64,000 nucleotides of DNA from positions 124,001 through 188,000 of the forward strand of contig JAJYYE010000001.1 in assembly GCA_021801265.1 (NCBI GenBank). The letters are read 5' to 3'. Shown here piece after piece: positions 36,477 to 46,117 of the stretch (within the stretch, counting starts at the first letter, position 1; each line of letters opens with the position of its first letter). Made by a program: the position numbers and the translations under genes. The notes beneath the pieces are model-generated. The model was given only the letters and a program-made list of their open reading frames with translations. It made no database searches and was not told where the DNA came from. The stretch is from Pseudomonadota bacterium. GTDB taxonomy: Bacteria > Pseudomonadota > Gammaproteobacteria > Halothiobacillales > Halothiobacillaceae.

Positions 36477-37900
36477 AACACTTCCGCCGCATGTTCCGCC
36501 AGACGGGAGCGTTCGCCGCGCGCCAGCGTGATATGCGCGCCATGTGGCCAACCCTTGAAGCGATCCACCACAAAGGTCAAACCCGATGTGGTTTCGGTCA
36601 AATACGGCGTATCAATTTGCGCCACGTTGCCCAAACATACCATTTTGGTACCCGGCCCCGCGCGGGTGATGAGGGTGCGCATCTGTTTGGCGGTTAAGTT
36701 TTGCGCCTCGTCAATAATCACAAACTTATTCTGAAAGGTACGCCCGCGCATGAAGTTGAGCGAGCGAATCTTGATCCGCGAACGCAGTAAATCGTTCGTC
36801 GCCGCACGTTCCCAGCCGCCGCCAGAACTCACATCCGTTTTCGCGAGAACCTCAAGATTATCCATCAGCGCCCCCATCCATGGGGTCATTTTTTCCTCTT
36901 CGGTGCCGGGCAGGAAGCCAATATCTTCACCCACGGGGATCGTAACCCGCGTCATGATGATTTCGCTGTAGCGATTTTTCTCCAACGTCAGTGCGAGCGC
37001 AGAAGCCAATGTAATCAATGTCTTACCCGTGCCGGCTTGCCCGAGCAAGGTCACAAAATCAACATCCGGATCCATCAAATGGTTCATGGCAAAACTTTGC
37101 TCACGATTACGCGCGGTGATGCCCCACACTGATTGCCGTTCGTGCTGAAAATTGATTGCGCTTTCGACCACGGCCGAACCATCAGCGTCAATCTCGCGCA
37201 CAATGCCTGAAAATGGGGTTACGCCATCAATGAACACACACAAGTTCACATACCAATCGGCCGTTTGGGGGCCATGCACGCGGTAAAATGCTCGACCTTC
37301 TTCCTGCCAGGATTCGAGCGCCTTACCGTGGCTTTCCCAAAAATCGGGCGCCAAAGGCACGATGCCGCTATGCAATAGCGAAACATCATCCAGCACTTGA
37401 TCATTGTGATAGTCCTCCGCCTTCAGACCCAACGCGGTTGCCTTGATGCGCAAATTGATATCTTTGGAGACGAGAATCACTTCGCGGTCGGTAATCCGTT
37501 GACGTAAAGCGAGTGTGACCGCCAGAATCTGGTTATCGGGCCGATTTCCCGGCATGCCCGCGGGTAAATCGAACGTTTCGATCTCGGTTTGCAAATACAA
37601 TCGCCCAGCCACGCCTGCGCGCTCATTATTTTTGCTGAGCAACGGACTCTGAATGGGCAAACCTTGATTTATATTCGCCAAATCAGCATCTTGCAACAAA
37701 TCATCCAGGAAACGGCTGGCCTGACGCACATTGCGAGCTGTCTCCGTAGTGCCTTTTTTACCGTTATCCAGCTCTTCAATCACGACCATGGGCAGATAAA
37801 TATCGTGCTCCATGAACCGAAAAATAGATGTCGGATCGTGCATCAAGACATTCGTATCCAGCACGAACAGACATTTCTTTTGGCGGGTGTTGTTAATCAT
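36473..37900 (-). CDS. PIN domain-PhoH ATPase fusion (PhoH2/YlaK-like)
   Basis: A 475-residue protein. Residues ~8-150 form a PIN nuclease domain (FVLDTNVLMHDP with the first catalytic Asp; EELDNGKKG; LVSKDINLRIKA). Residues ~245-470 are a PhoH ATPase with Walker A LLGQAGTGKTLIT and Walker B VIIDEAQNLT. Such fusions act as RNA helicase/ribonucleases in characterised mycobacterial homologues. Despite the name PhoH no phosphate link is implied. It follows bcp and gcvR-like genes on the same strand with an ~87-bp gap. Confidence 0.9.
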   Translation of the reverse strand: MINNTRQKKCLFVLDTNVLMHDPTSIFRFMEHDIYLPMVVIEELDNGKKGTTETARNVRQASRFLDDLLQDADLANINQGLPIQSPLLSKNNERAGVAGRLYLQTEIETFDLPAGMPGNRPDNQILAVTLALRQRITDREVILVSKDINLRIKATALGLKAEDYHNDQVLDDVSLLHSGIVPLAPDFWESHGKALESWQEEGRAFYRVHGPQTADWYVNLCVFIDGVTPFSGIVREIDADGSAVVESAINFQHERQSVWGITARNREQSFAMNHLMDPDVDFVTLLGQAGTGKTLITLASALALTLEKNRYSEIIMTRVTIPVGEDIGFLPGTEEEKMTPWMGALMDNLEVLAKTDVSSGGGWERAATNDLLRSRIKIRSLNFMRGRTFQNKFVIIDEAQNLTAKQMRTLITRAGPGTKMVCLGNVAQIDTPYLTETTSGLTFVVDRFKGWPHGAHITLARGERSRLAEHAAEVL

Positions 37901-37987
37901 TTAACGCTTAGCCTCTTAGTAAGCCCTTGGGATAAGCCCCGGGGCGGCAGTGGATTTATCTTCCCGAACAATCAACTCATCACAACA

Positions 37988-38458
37988 CTAGGTGCCAGCA
38001 CGAATAGCCGCCAACACCGCAGCGGCATGTCCCTCCACCTTCACTTTGCGCCACGCGGCGCGTAAACAGCCATCAGGCGCGATCAAAAAAGTACTGCGCT
38101 CGATGCCTTCAAATGTTTTGCCGTACATCTTTTTTTCACGAATCACATCAAATGCCTGTGAAACCCGCTGATCGGTATCGGCAATTAACGGGAAAGTTAA
38201 CCCATGCTTGCCACAAAATTTCCCATGGCTCACCACGTCATCATGTGAAACGCCAATCACTACCGCATTCGCTAGCGCAAACTCAGGCAATAACCGCTGA
38301 AAATCGAGGGCTTCAAGCGTGCAGCCTGGCGTGTTATCGCGCGGATAAAAATACAGCACGAGCCACTGCCCCACATAGGTTTGCTCATCAATAAAAAGCC
38401 CCGCCGCAGTTTGACCACGGAAGGGCTTAATCACTTGATTCAAAGTCAGTTGCGGCAT
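37988..38458 (-). CDS. bcp: Peroxiredoxin, BCP/PrxQ family
   Basis: A 156-residue thiol peroxidase reducing H2O2 and organic peroxides. The peroxidatic Cys is in FYPRDNTPGCTLEALDF (~Cys 47). The resolving Cys that many BCPs have five residues later is replaced by Leu (CTLEAL); another Cys lies in HGKFCGKHG. So the enzyme may work as a 1-Cys or atypical form. The conserved Arg is in the REKKMYGKTFEGIERSTFLI block. It is 61 bp downstream of a gcvR-like gene, the same pairing as in E. coli. Confidence 0.93.
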   Translation of the reverse strand: MPQLTLNQVIKPFRGQTAAGLFIDEQTYVGQWLVLYFYPRDNTPGCTLEALDFQRLLPEFALANAVVIGVSHDDVVSHGKFCGKHGLTFPLIADTDQRVSQAFDVIREKKMYGKTFEGIERSTFLIAPDGCLRAAWRKVKVEGHAAAVLAAIRAGT

Positions 38459-38519
38459 TCAGCCACTCCTTAGTAAAGTTATCAATCCGTTCTTAACAAC
38501 TCACGCTGAAAAGCCGGTC

Positions 38520-39086
38520 CTAGAAAGTCCGTTCCGGCTCAATCGCCGCATCTAAATTTAACGCGTCACACAAATCAAAAAAATCCGTTTTAAATTGCCC
38601 CAAATGGCAGCGCGCGGGAATTTCAATCTGCGCACGCAGCTGAATTAACCGCTCACTGCTCCGCGCCGGGCGGTAGGCACGTGTCGAAATTTCACGCAAA
38701 ACGACCTCCTGCTTCGCACAAAAGCGGGTAATCACAGCCAACATATCCGCCGATTCAAGGCCAATGGCATCAAGCACATACGGCAACACGGGCTCACGCT
38801 CGGTGGCGGTTTTCTCATGATGTACATTGATCTCAAGTGCCTGCTTCTGGGCAAACTCACGCAAGGCCGACTCGACCCGCGTGACCCGATCCCAATTACC
38901 CGCAATGCGCAAGGATACGGCCACTCGCTGCTCAAATGACATCAGATGGCTATCCAGCGCGCGGCATTGCTGCTGTTGGATCAACCCGAGCAGGTCGGCC
39001 AATTGGGATGCAGTCAGCTGGCCAAACAAATTGACGATCAATTGTGTTTGCATCATGACATGGGATTTTGTGGAGTTTGATGACAT
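38520..39086 (-). CDS. gcvR: GcvR-like protein with two ACT domains
   Basis: A 188-residue protein with two ACT-like halves (~12-90 and ~100-185), as in GcvR, which blocks GcvA-dependent activation of the glycine cleavage operon in E. coli. Sequence similarity I can see is modest (LFDAL/LTASQLADLLGLIQQQQCRALDSHL instead of a strict ACT start), so the call leans on its place before bcp. ATG 39086 has a weak ribosome site; ATG 39056 or 39053 are alternatives. A fragment of a MITE-like end lies just upstream at 39097-39120. Confidence 0.75.
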   Translation of the reverse strand: MSSNSTKSHVMMQTQLIVNLFGQLTASQLADLLGLIQQQQCRALDSHLMSFEQRVAVSLRIAGNWDRVTRVESALREFAQKQALEINVHHEKTATEREPVLPYVLDAIGLESADMLAVITRFCAKQEVVLREISTRAYRPARSSERLIQLRAQIEIPARCHLGQFKTDFFDLCDALNLDAAIEPERTF

Positions 39087-39096
39087 ACCGTCGATT

Positions 39097-39120
39097 CTAG
39101 CAGCCTGTCGAATTTAAGTC
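39097..39120. mobile_element. Remnant of a family B MITE-like element
   Basis: CTAG is followed by CAGCCTGTCG and, five bases later, AAGTCCGA: the outer parts of both ends of the element at 47203-47351 joined with the middle missing. It looks like a collapsed copy. Confidence 0.5.
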
Positions 39121-39339
39121 CGAGTTGATATGTCGCTATAAAGTGATTTTTTATCGTACTGAATGGAATCATGCACAGGATGGAAATTTGTACCGATGCC
39201 GGTCAGCGACCTAGTCCATAAGAAAATCACTATATTAAGGATGTTTATTCTTGATGAACTAAATCAGTTTGTCAGGGTTTACTAATACAGTAACAATGAG
39301 TGGGCTAATAGATAGAAACAACAACACGGGGTGAGTCTA

Positions 39340-39909
39340 ATGCGTAATTTCTTGAAAGCATCCGTACTGGGTGTGGCCATCATGTCTCTTTCTGGCTGCG
39401 GCTTTTTGTCGATTAAAGACAAACTTGACCCCCAAGCCATGGATGTTTATAGCGGTATGTATGACCGTTTCGTGTCTAGCGGTGGCGACTTGGGTGCGGC
39501 GACCGTATGGCGCATGGAAGTGGACAAGGGTCTAAGCCCTGAGGACATCAAAAACAGTATCGATTCCGCTTCTGTCGGCACCGGCTTGAAGAACGTGGGT
39601 GAAATGCCCTTGTCCAAGCAATTGGAACTGGAAACGGGCAAACCCCAGCGCTACTTGATGATTTATCAATATTGCAGCCCATCCATTGCCCGTCAAGCAA
39701 CAGATTGGAGCCCGTACTTTGCAGCCTACTTGCCGTGCCGTATCGCAGTCGTCGAAGACAAAGAAGGTCGTTACTGGTTGTATGGCTTGAACATGGACAT
39801 GTTCGTTCATGGCGGCAAGGAGTTCCCCGAGCCGTTCAAGACCAACGCGCAACACGTTCGCGACTCAATGCACAAAATGATGGAAGCAGGCGCCCACGGC
39901 GGCTTCTAA
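39340..39909 (+). CDS. DUF302-like lipoprotein
   Basis: A 189-residue protein with a lipoprotein signal (LSGC, Cys ~19). The C-terminal half (~105-175), with IYQYCSPSIARQA, YLPCRIAVVEDKEGRYWLYGLNMDMFVHGGKE, matches the DUF302 pattern, common in sulfur- and metal-oxidising proteobacteria; function unknown. The N-terminal half has no family I can name. ATG 39340 lies after CACGGGGTGAG; GTG 39331 is an in-frame alternative. Its own terminator follows, so it is monocistronic. Confidence 0.75.
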   Translation: MRNFLKASVLGVAIMSLSGCGFLSIKDKLDPQAMDVYSGMYDRFVSSGGDLGAATVWRMEVDKGLSPEDIKNSIDSASVGTGLKNVGEMPLSKQLELETGKPQRYLMIYQYCSPSIARQATDWSPYFAAYLPCRIAVVEDKEGRYWLYGLNMDMFVHGGKEFPEPFKTNAQHVRDSMHKMMEAGAHGGF

Positions 39910-39949
39910 TCTCGGAGGACCTGGCGTTCGCCGCCAGGTGACAACACAC

Positions 39950-39976
39950 AACCTCGGAATTTCCGAGGTTTTTTAT
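39950..39976 (+). terminator. Terminator of the DUF302-like lipoprotein gene
   Basis: AACCTCGGAA-TTCCGAGGTT is a perfect stem, followed by TTTTTTATT. Confidence 0.9.
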
Positions 39977-40039
39977 TGCGCAGGTTAATTCCGAATCCGT
40001 CTTCCAAATTCCCGCGCAGCCAACCCACGCCAAGAACCC

Positions 40040-40085
40040 GTTCAATGTCTCGATCACGTAATGCAGCACACGACAAAAATAGTGC
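40040..40085. repeat. Degenerate fragment of family A MITE
   Basis: GTTCAATGTCTCGATCACG and ATGCAGCACACGACAAAAAT correspond in order to the left arm of copy 1 (GTTCACAATTTCGATCAAG, ATGCAGCGCAAGGCAAAATG). The terminal GAGCC and the right arm are missing. Confidence 0.5.
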
Positions 40086-40178
40086 GCACGAAGGCCATCG
40101 CCTCAAAAAATCCGCTGATTCAACGGTGCCCACACATCCGAAAAATTGCTTTCCACCTTAATCAACGTCACGCACCCG

Positions 40179-40210
40179 TAAAAAAAACCGCCTTCAAGCG
40201 AGGCGGTTTT
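40179..40210 (-). terminator. Terminator of the LysR gene
   Basis: On the minus strand AACCGCCT-CGCTTGA-AGGCGGTT is followed by a run of eight T. It lies ~22 bp after the LysR stop codon. Confidence 0.88.
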
Positions 40211-40231
40211 CCATCAAGCACGAGCGACCAT

Positions 40232-41173
40232 TCAACCCGGCATATTTTTCTTCTGAATCACTTCCAGATCCTGCATCGGCGAGCTGTTCTGACAATAATC
40301 GCGGGAAAACTCAAGCAGGTCTTCCATCGCTGGCAAACGGAATTTGTGCCGTTGACGCACAAACGAAAAATCACGGAACAAACGCGGTTTGAGTGGTACT
40401 GCTTTGAGCAAGCCGAGCTTCAGCTCCTTGGAAATGCCCGACGATGAAACGATCGACAGGCCCATGCCTGCCTGAACAGCGCCTTTGATTGCTTCGGGGC
40501 TGCCGAGCTCCATGCATACCTCCCAACCTTCAGAGAAGCCATGATCGATCATATAGTTGAGCACCATTTCACGCGTACCCGACCCTTCCTCTCGACAAAT
40601 AAAGTCATACGACATGAGCTGTTCAATCGCGAGCGCCTCAACATCTGCCAAGGGGTGATCAGGCGGCATAATAACAACCAGCTCATCACGGCGACAGGTT
40701 TCAACCAGTAGATTTTTATTACTGATGGTGCCTTCGACAATCGCCAAATCGACCACATTATGCTCAACCATCGACACAATCGATTCCGTGTTACCCACTT
40801 TCAGCCGGATGGCCAAATCGCGGTGCTTCACCCGGAACTTGCCGAGTAGCGCAGGCAGCATGTTTTCGGCGATTGTCATGCTGGCGCCTACGTTCAATGA
40901 ACCGCCGACTTCACCAGTCATTTCTTTAACACGGCGATCCATCTCGTCGTACAGCTCGAACATTCGCTCGGAAATTTCATAGACCACATGACCCACATCG
41001 GTCAACGTAACGCGGTTGTGTGTGCGATCAAACAAGCGCGTATCGAAATGCTCCTCCAACTGGCGCACTTGAAAAGTCACTGCAGGCTGAGTCATGTGCA
41101 AGGCTTCGGCCGCCTTGGTGAAACTCAGTAAGCGCGCTACGGTGTTAAACACCTTAAGACGTCGATCAGCCAT
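40232..41173 (-). CDS. LysR-family transcriptional regulator
   Basis: A 313-residue LTTR: N-terminal winged helix (~1-60) with ARLLSFTKAAEALHMTQPAVT, then a co-inducer domain (~88-295; GEVGGSLNVGASMTIAENMLP, VGNTESIVSMVEHNVVDLAIVEG). The sensor resembles the CysB/YeiE/CbbR-like type in general layout, but I cannot name the ligand. It is divergent from a DUF4124 gene (~177 bp between starts); LTTRs often control a divergent neighbour. It ends at a strong terminator. Confidence 0.9.
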   Translation of the reverse strand: MADRRLKVFNTVARLLSFTKAAEALHMTQPAVTFQVRQLEEHFDTRLFDRTHNRVTLTDVGHVVYEISERMFELYDEMDRRVKEMTGEVGGSLNVGASMTIAENMLPALLGKFRVKHRDLAIRLKVGNTESIVSMVEHNVVDLAIVEGTISNKNLLVETCRRDELVVIMPPDHPLADVEALAIEQLMSYDFICREEGSGTREMVLNYMIDHGFSEGWEVCMELGSPEAIKGAVQAGMGLSIVSSSGISKELKLGLLKAVPLKPRLFRDFSFVRQRHKFRLPAMEDLLEFSRDYCQNSSPMQDLEVIQKKNMPG

Positions 41174-41350
41174 GCGAAAACCTACCTTCGTGTTATCAAT
41201 CAGGATAGTGTATCAAGCCTATTTATCATTTGCGACAAACCCCGCAGAAATAGACAAGCTCAGTACAACTTCGGGCGCACTCAACCAGTTGAAGAATTGA
41301 CATAAATCGTTATGCTTAGTGACCTAAACATCATCAAGGGACGAGAGAGT

Positions 41351-41818
41351 ATGCAAGGCTTAAGGAAAATCGCGCTGATGTCTTTAATTGGCACAAGCGT
41401 ATTATGTGCATCGATAACCAGCCACGCCGAAGACACGACTCACATCTATAAGTGGGTCGATAAGAAAGGGGAAACCCATTTCAGCCAGTTACCCCCCGCC
41501 CAAGGGGAAGCCAAGGAAATCAACCCCGATTTTGCAACGCCTGGGGTTCCGAGTGAACCCGATGTGCCGCCTAAAGCTGCGGTTTCCGAGTCCGCCAAGG
41601 AACCGCTAGCCCCCAATAAACCCATCACCGTAGTGAACAAAAAAGAAGCTGAAAAAGCCTGCGAAGCCGCAAAAACCCAAATTAAAACACTACAAAATCC
41701 ACAAAATCAGCTGATGACGCAAGATTCTGATGGCAAATACCGCGCATTGACGACGGAAGAAATCGCCGGAAGACTCAAACAGGCACAAGCAGTGGCTGAT
41801 AAAGCGTGCGTAAAATAA
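41351..41818 (+). CDS. DUF4124 domain periplasmic protein
   Basis: A 155-residue exported protein. The signal peptide (~1-26) ends near SHA. DUF4124 is recognisable right after it (THIYKWVDKKGETHFSQLPP, residues ~31-50). The rest is Pro/Lys/Glu rich with a predicted helical tail (KKEAEKACEAAKTQI). Function unknown; such proteins are envelope-located. ATG 41351 is chosen because GAGAG precedes it and it gives the signal peptide; the frame is open to 41312. Confidence 0.8.
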   Translation: MQGLRKIALMSLIGTSVLCASITSHAEDTTHIYKWVDKKGETHFSQLPPAQGEAKEINPDFATPGVPSEPDVPPKAAVSESAKEPLAPNKPITVVNKKEAEKACEAAKTQIKTLQNPQNQLMTQDSDGKYRALTTEEIAGRLKQAQAVADKACVK

Positions 41819-41968
41819 CCCCCTATTCAAAACCTCAGCCAAAACGTCTCACAAATCACCGCGCACAATCGTGGTGATCATGCCAAAATAAAGCCCTTAA
41901 TTCTGTCGCCAAGCGTTTAAGCCAAGCGATTTCTTTATTTTCTTTATTTTTTGGAACGCCCCCTTCCT

Positions 41969-43672
41969 ATGCGCTGCTCGCAATTTCCGCTCAACACACT
42001 CAAAGAAACCCCGACCGAAGCTGAAGTCATCAGCCATCAATTGATGTTGCGCGCCGGCATGATCCGCCGATTAGCCTCCGGTTTATATACTTGGGGCCCG
42101 ATCGGTTTGCGGGTGCTGCGTAAGGTCGAGGCTGTCGTGCGGGAAGAGATGGAACGTATTGGCGCACTCGAACTGCTGATGCCCGCCATTCAACCGGCCG
42201 AATTGTGGCAAGAATCCGGCCGCTGGCAAAAATATGGCCCCGAATTGCTGCGCGTCAAAGATCGGCATAATCGCGAATTTTGCGTGGGCCCCACCCACGA
42301 AGAAGTGATTACCGATTACGCCCGCCGCGAACTCAAAAGCTATCGCCAGTTACCGATTTGCTATTTTCAGGTGCAAACCAAATTCCGCGATGAGATTCGC
42401 CCGCGTTTCGGCGTGATGCGGGCGCGTGAATTCATCATGAAAGATGCGTACTCCTTTCATGCCGATGTCGATTCGCTGCGCACTACCTACCAAGCCATGT
42501 TTGACGCCTACAGCCGCATCTTCACCCGCTTGGGGCTTAAATTCCGCGCCGTGGAAGCCGATACCGGCTCGATTGGCGGCAATGGTTCGCACGAATTTCA
42601 TGTGCTGGCCGATTCGGGCGAAGACGCGATTGCCTACGCCACTGAAGGCGATTACGCCGCGAATGTCGAAATGGCGCCGACATTCCCCTCAAAACCGGGT
42701 CGCGCTACCGGCACAGCGGCAATGAATCGCGTGGCAACACCAAATGCGAAAACCATTGAAGAAGTGGCGGCATGTTTGAATATGCCCACGAACACAATCC
42801 TCAAAACCTTGCTGGTGCGGGGGCGTAACGTACCTGCCGTGGCCATCGTGCTGCGTGGCGATCATGAACTCAACGACATCAAGGCCGCCAAACATCCGCT
42901 GATTGCCGATCCATTTGAATTGATTACGCCCAGCGAGGCCATGGCGCTGACCAGTGCACCTGTCGGCTCGATTGGCCCCATGAATCTCACCCTACCCGTG
43001 ATTGTCGATTTCGCTGCCGCCGACTGCGTCGATTTTGTGTGTGGCGCGAATGAGGATGGTGTGCACATCACAGGCGCAAACTGGGGGCGCGATTTACCGG
43101 AACCGGTCGTCGCCGACCTGCGCAATGCCGTCGAAGGCGACCCCGCGCCCAACGGCATGGGCACCCTGACCATCGCCCGCGGCATTGAAGTGGGGCATGT
43201 GTTCCAGCTCGGCGATACCTACAGCAAGGCCATGAATTGCGAGATTCTGGACGAACAGGGCAAACCCCGCACCACCATCATGGGTTGCTACGGCATTGGG
43301 GTATCGCGGATTGTGGCCGCCGCCATCGAGCAAAACCATGATACCAACGGCATTGTGTGGCCGGTGCCACTCGCGCCATTCGCCATCGCCATCATCCCCA
43401 TCAACGGCCACCGCGCGCCCGATGTGCAAGCCGCCGCCGAACGCTTGGAGGCCGAGCTCACGGGCTTGGGGCACAGCGTGCTGCTCGATGATCGCGGCCT
43501 GCGCCCCGGCGTCGCGTTCGCCGACATGGAACTCATCGGCATTCCGCTGCGGATTGTGGTAAGTGAACGCGGCTTGGCAGCCGGGGAGTACGAAGTCCGG
43601 CTGCGGCGGGAATCGGCCAACCATAGCGTGTCCGTTGAACAGCTCGTGGGCTGGATTGCCCAACACCTGTAA
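41969..43672 (+). CDS. proS: Prolyl-tRNA synthetase (bacterial type with editing domain)
   Basis: A 567-residue class II synthetase. Motif 1 region [32 protein letters not shown] (first lines), motif 2 [25 protein letters not shown] and motif 3 [17 protein letters not shown] are present. An inserted YbaK-like editing domain occupies ~225-405, and an anticodon-binding domain the C-terminus (~460-567). ATG 41969 gives the canonical MRCSQFPL start; TTG 41951 is an unlikely alternative. It faces the legionaminic operon tail-to-tail. Confidence 0.96.
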   Translation: MRCSQFPLNTLKETPTEAEVISHQLMLRAGMIRRLASGLYTWGPIGLRVLRKVEAVVREEMERIGALELLMPAIQPAELWQESGRWQKYGPELLRVKDRHNREFCVGPTHEEVITDYARRELKSYRQLPICYFQVQTKFRDEIRPRFGVMRAREFIMKDAYSFHADVDSLRTTYQAMFDAYSRIFTRLGLKFRAVEADTGSIGGNGSHEFHVLADSGEDAIAYATEGDYAANVEMAPTFPSKPGRATGTAAMNRVATPNAKTIEEVAACLNMPTNTILKTLLVRGRNVPAVAIVLRGDHELNDIKAAKHPLIADPFELITPSEAMALTSAPVGSIGPMNLTLPVIVDFAAADCVDFVCGANEDGVHITGANWGRDLPEPVVADLRNAVEGDPAPNGMGTLTIARGIEVGHVFQLGDTYSKAMNCEILDEQGKPRTTIMGCYGIGVSRIVAAAIEQNHDTNGIVWPVPLAPFAIAIIPINGHRAPDVQAAAERLEAELTGLGHSVLLDDRGLRPGVAFADMELIGIPLRIVVSERGLAAGEYEVRLRRESANHSVSVEQLVGWIAQHL

Positions 43673-43717
43673 AAGAATCCAGGTACGGCACGGGCACCGA
43701 ACGATGACGGGGCGCAC

Positions 43718-44404
43718 TCAGCCCCGCAACAAACACTCGGCCAACTGGAAATCGAACAGTGTATCGATATCGACCGAGCGTTCTGTGGGCATCACATAGG
43801 CCACGGTGTCATCGCTTAAAAAACTGCGCGTCTCACGCAGCCATGCCGTACGCGCCACGTAAATCGCACCATTCAAGGCGTATAACTCGGGCAGATCCTG
43901 TCGCCTCACAGTGCGTTGCTCTTTGGGCAGAAATGAATGCATTCGCCCACCATCATCCAAACGGAACATCCACCACGGGCTGGCGGCAGACTCGCACACG
44001 CTGACACAGGCCGGCGCACCGGTTGAAAGGCAACACTCTATCGCCGCATCAATGTCTGCCGCCAAACGGAGTGGCGAAGTCGGCTGCAACAGCACCACCC
44101 ACTCGTAATCCGGCAACTGATCCAGCGCATGCAGGACGACATCCATCCCCGGGGTTTCATCGCGCGCCAGTTCCGCCGGGCGCACGAACGGTATTTGCGC
44201 GCCCTGTACGCGAGCAACTTCGAGAATCCCCGCATCCTCGGAAGAAACCACCACCCGCGAAACATACCGCGCCGCACGCGCTGCATCGATACTCCAGCCA
44301 ATCAAGGGCTTACCATGTAACAGGCGAATGTTCTTGCCGGGCAATCCCTTGCTGCCGCCGCGCGCGGGAATCAGCGCAAGCACGCCCCCCGTGGACTCAA
44401 TCAT
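43718..44404 (-). CDS. legF: CMP-legionaminic acid synthetase (CMP-nonulosonate cytidylyltransferase)
   Basis: A 228-residue NeuA-like nucleotidyltransferase that activates the nonulosonic acid with CTP. The N-terminal ALIPARGGSKGLPGKNIR is the CMP-sialate synthase signature and LLQPTSPLR is the second family motif. ATG 44404 overlaps the stop codon of the preceding gene (ATGATTGA). It is the last of seven genes in the legionaminic operon. CMP-legionaminate rather than pseudaminate is inferred from the LegB/LegC/LegG/PtmE set; a PseF role is less likely. Confidence 0.85.
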   Translation of the reverse strand: MIESTGGVLALIPARGGSKGLPGKNIRLLHGKPLIGWSIDAARAARYVSRVVVSSEDAGILEVARVQGAQIPFVRPAELARDETPGMDVVLHALDQLPDYEWVVLLQPTSPLRLAADIDAAIECCLSTGAPACVSVCESAASPWWMFRLDDGGRMHSFLPKEQRTVRRQDLPELYALNGAIYVARTAWLRETRSFLSDDTVAYVMPTERSVDIDTLFDFQLAECLLRG

Positions 44405-45458
44405 GCCTGAGCACTGCCGCCGCATCATTCTGCGCCAATTCAAAGTCATTCATACGGCCAATATCCAGCCAGTATTCATGCACCGGGAACATCCGCACTT
44501 CACGTCCGGCGGTGATTTCGGCTTTGAGCAAATCGGGCATATCGATGCGTGTATTGGCCACCATGGCGTGCACCACCTGAGGTGCCAGCACGTAAATCCC
44601 CGCACTCACAAAAAAGTGATGCACGGGTTTTTCGATGAGGTTGTGAATGCGTTGCCCCTCGTGCTCAATCACGCCATAAGGCACCTGAAAATCGTACTGC
44701 CGGGTGCAGATGGTGGCTGCTGGCGTGTGCCGATCATGATCCTGCAACAGCGCTTCATAATTCACGCGCGTCATGATGTCGCCATTGACCACAATGATCG
44801 GGCGCTGCACGGCATCTCTCGGCAACAGCCCCAGCGCCCCAGCCGTACCGAGTGGTGCATCTTCATGAATGTACTGAATATGTACGCCCCAGCGACTGCC
44901 ATCCTGAAAGTGCGCGATCACCTGCTCGCGCAGGTAATGCACGGAAATATAAAAACGGTAGAAACCATAATCGATCAAGTCTTGCAGAATGTGCTCCAGC
45001 ATCGGTTTGCCACCCACTGGCAGCATCGGCTTGGGGCAGGTGTCGGTCAGCGGGCGCAGGCGGGTGCCAAATCCACCTGCCATCAAAAACACCGGATTTT
45101 CGCACCGAGGACGCTTGAGCAAATCGGTCAGGGTTTCCAGACCAACCAATACACCGGCCTCATTCACGATAGGCACCTGCATGACCTGCGCGCTGCCCAG
45201 CAGTTGCAATGCTTCGGAACGCAGGTAATTGCTCGGCAACGTGCATGGTCGGGCATTCATCACCTGTGCAACCGGGGATTCCAGCGCCAGATGCCGCAAA
45301 ATGCCCCGGCGGATGTCGCCATCGGTCACCGTACCCAGCAAACGCTCCTCGGCATCCACCACCAGCGCGATTTGTTTCGCCCCCTGATCAATGACCTCAA
45401 TCGCCCGGCGAATGCTGTCTTCGGGGCTAAGCAAAACGCTATGCCAATTGAAACTCAT
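44397..45458 (-). CDS. ptmE: CBS domain-nucleotidyltransferase (PtmE-like glucosamine-1-phosphate guanylyltransferase)
   Basis: A 353-residue fusion: a pair of CBS domains (~10-118; QIALVVDAEERLLGTVTDGDIRRG and QVMQVPIVNEAGVLVGLETL) then a sugar-phosphate nucleotidyltransferase (~123-345) with LMAGGFGTRLRPLT, PKPMLPVGGKPML and GDIMTRVNYEALL. In Campylobacter, PtmE makes GDP-glucosamine as the entry substrate for legionaminic acid. The CBS pair may sense adenyl nucleotides. It overlaps legH and legF by 4-8 bp. Confidence 0.82.
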   Translation of the reverse strand: MSFNWHSVLLSPEDSIRRAIEVIDQGAKQIALVVDAEERLLGTVTDGDIRRGILRHLALESPVAQVMNARPCTLPSNYLRSEALQLLGSAQVMQVPIVNEAGVLVGLETLTDLLKRPRCENPVFLMAGGFGTRLRPLTDTCPKPMLPVGGKPMLEHILQDLIDYGFYRFYISVHYLREQVIAHFQDGSRWGVHIQYIHEDAPLGTAGALGLLPRDAVQRPIIVVNGDIMTRVNYEALLQDHDRHTPAATICTRQYDFQVPYGVIEHEGQRIHNLIEKPVHHFFVSAGIYVLAPQVVHAMVANTRIDMPDLLKAEITAGREVRMFPVHEYWLDIGRMNDFELAQNDAAAVLRHD

Positions 45459-46117
45459 GCCCTGACTCCTGAATGCTGTTGCTCAATTGCGATAGGCGGA
45501 TGCCCCGGAATATGCCGAATGCCCGCAGCAATGTGGCGAATAACGGTGGCACCGGCCGCCACCTGCGCCCCTGGGCCCACACTCAACCCCTGAATAATGA
45601 CCGCGCCCGCACCAATAAACGCACCCTCACCCACTCGCACCTCACCGCACAGCAGCGCGCCGGGTGCAAGATGCGCATGGGCACCAATTCGGCAATGATG
45701 ATCCACACTCACGCGGGTATTGAGCAATGCGTCATCCCCGATCTCACAGCCCGGTTGCACCACGGCACCCGCCATAATTTGTACGCCCTGCCCCATCGGC
45801 ACGTCGGCCGCGACGACCGCCGATGGGTGCACGAGGGCGGGTAAATCAAACCCGCGTGCATGGAGCTGGCAGAACAACCGCGTGCGCACTCCGGGTCGAT
45901 GAGGCAACGCCCCTATACCTAAAACATAGGCATATCCATCAGCCTCGGCACACCCCAGCCATCTGTCGTCGCCCAACACGGGGATCTCAAACCAGCGCGC
46001 ACCTGGCGGTAAATCCGGCGTGAGCACGCCTGCAATCTCGCGCCCAAGAAGTCGCAATACATCCAGCACCACCCGCGCATGTCCACCATGCCCGAGGATA
46101 ACGACGGGCTTAGCCAT
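45455..46117 (-). CDS. legH: NeuD/LegH-family sugar N-acetyltransferase
   Basis: A 220-residue protein: an N-terminal Rossmann-like domain (VVILGHGGHARVVLDVL) followed by a left-handed beta-helix of hexapeptide repeats (~105-205, e.g. GVQIMAGAVVQPGCEIGDDALL). Catalytic His is probable in SVDHHCRIG. In the legionaminic route it acetylates the 4-amino group of the GDP-linked sugar. The start overlaps legI by 8 bp. Confidence 0.83.
   Translation of the reverse strand: MAKPVVILGHGGHARVVLDVLRLLGREIAGVLTPDLPPGARWFEIPVLGDDRWLGCAEADGYAYVLGIGALPHRPGVRTRLFCQLHARGFDLPALVHPSAVVAADVPMGQGVQIMAGAVVQPGCEIGDDALLNTRVSVDHHCRIGAHAHLAPGALLCGEVRVGEGAFIGAGAVIIQGLSVGPGAQVAAGATVIRHIAAGIRHIPGHPPIAIEQQHSGVRA

Larger units (their letters stand above)
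39910..40231. other. 322-bp gene-free stretch between convergent genes
   Basis: It contains the lipoprotein-gene terminator, a degenerate family A MITE fragment at about 40040-40085 and the LysR gene terminator. No gene seen. Confidence 0.65.

Noticed and set aside
44328-45593. 421-codon plus-strand open frame
   Set aside because: Entirely antisense to ptmE and legH, which have clear family motifs; His/Gln-rich composition is a codon artefact.
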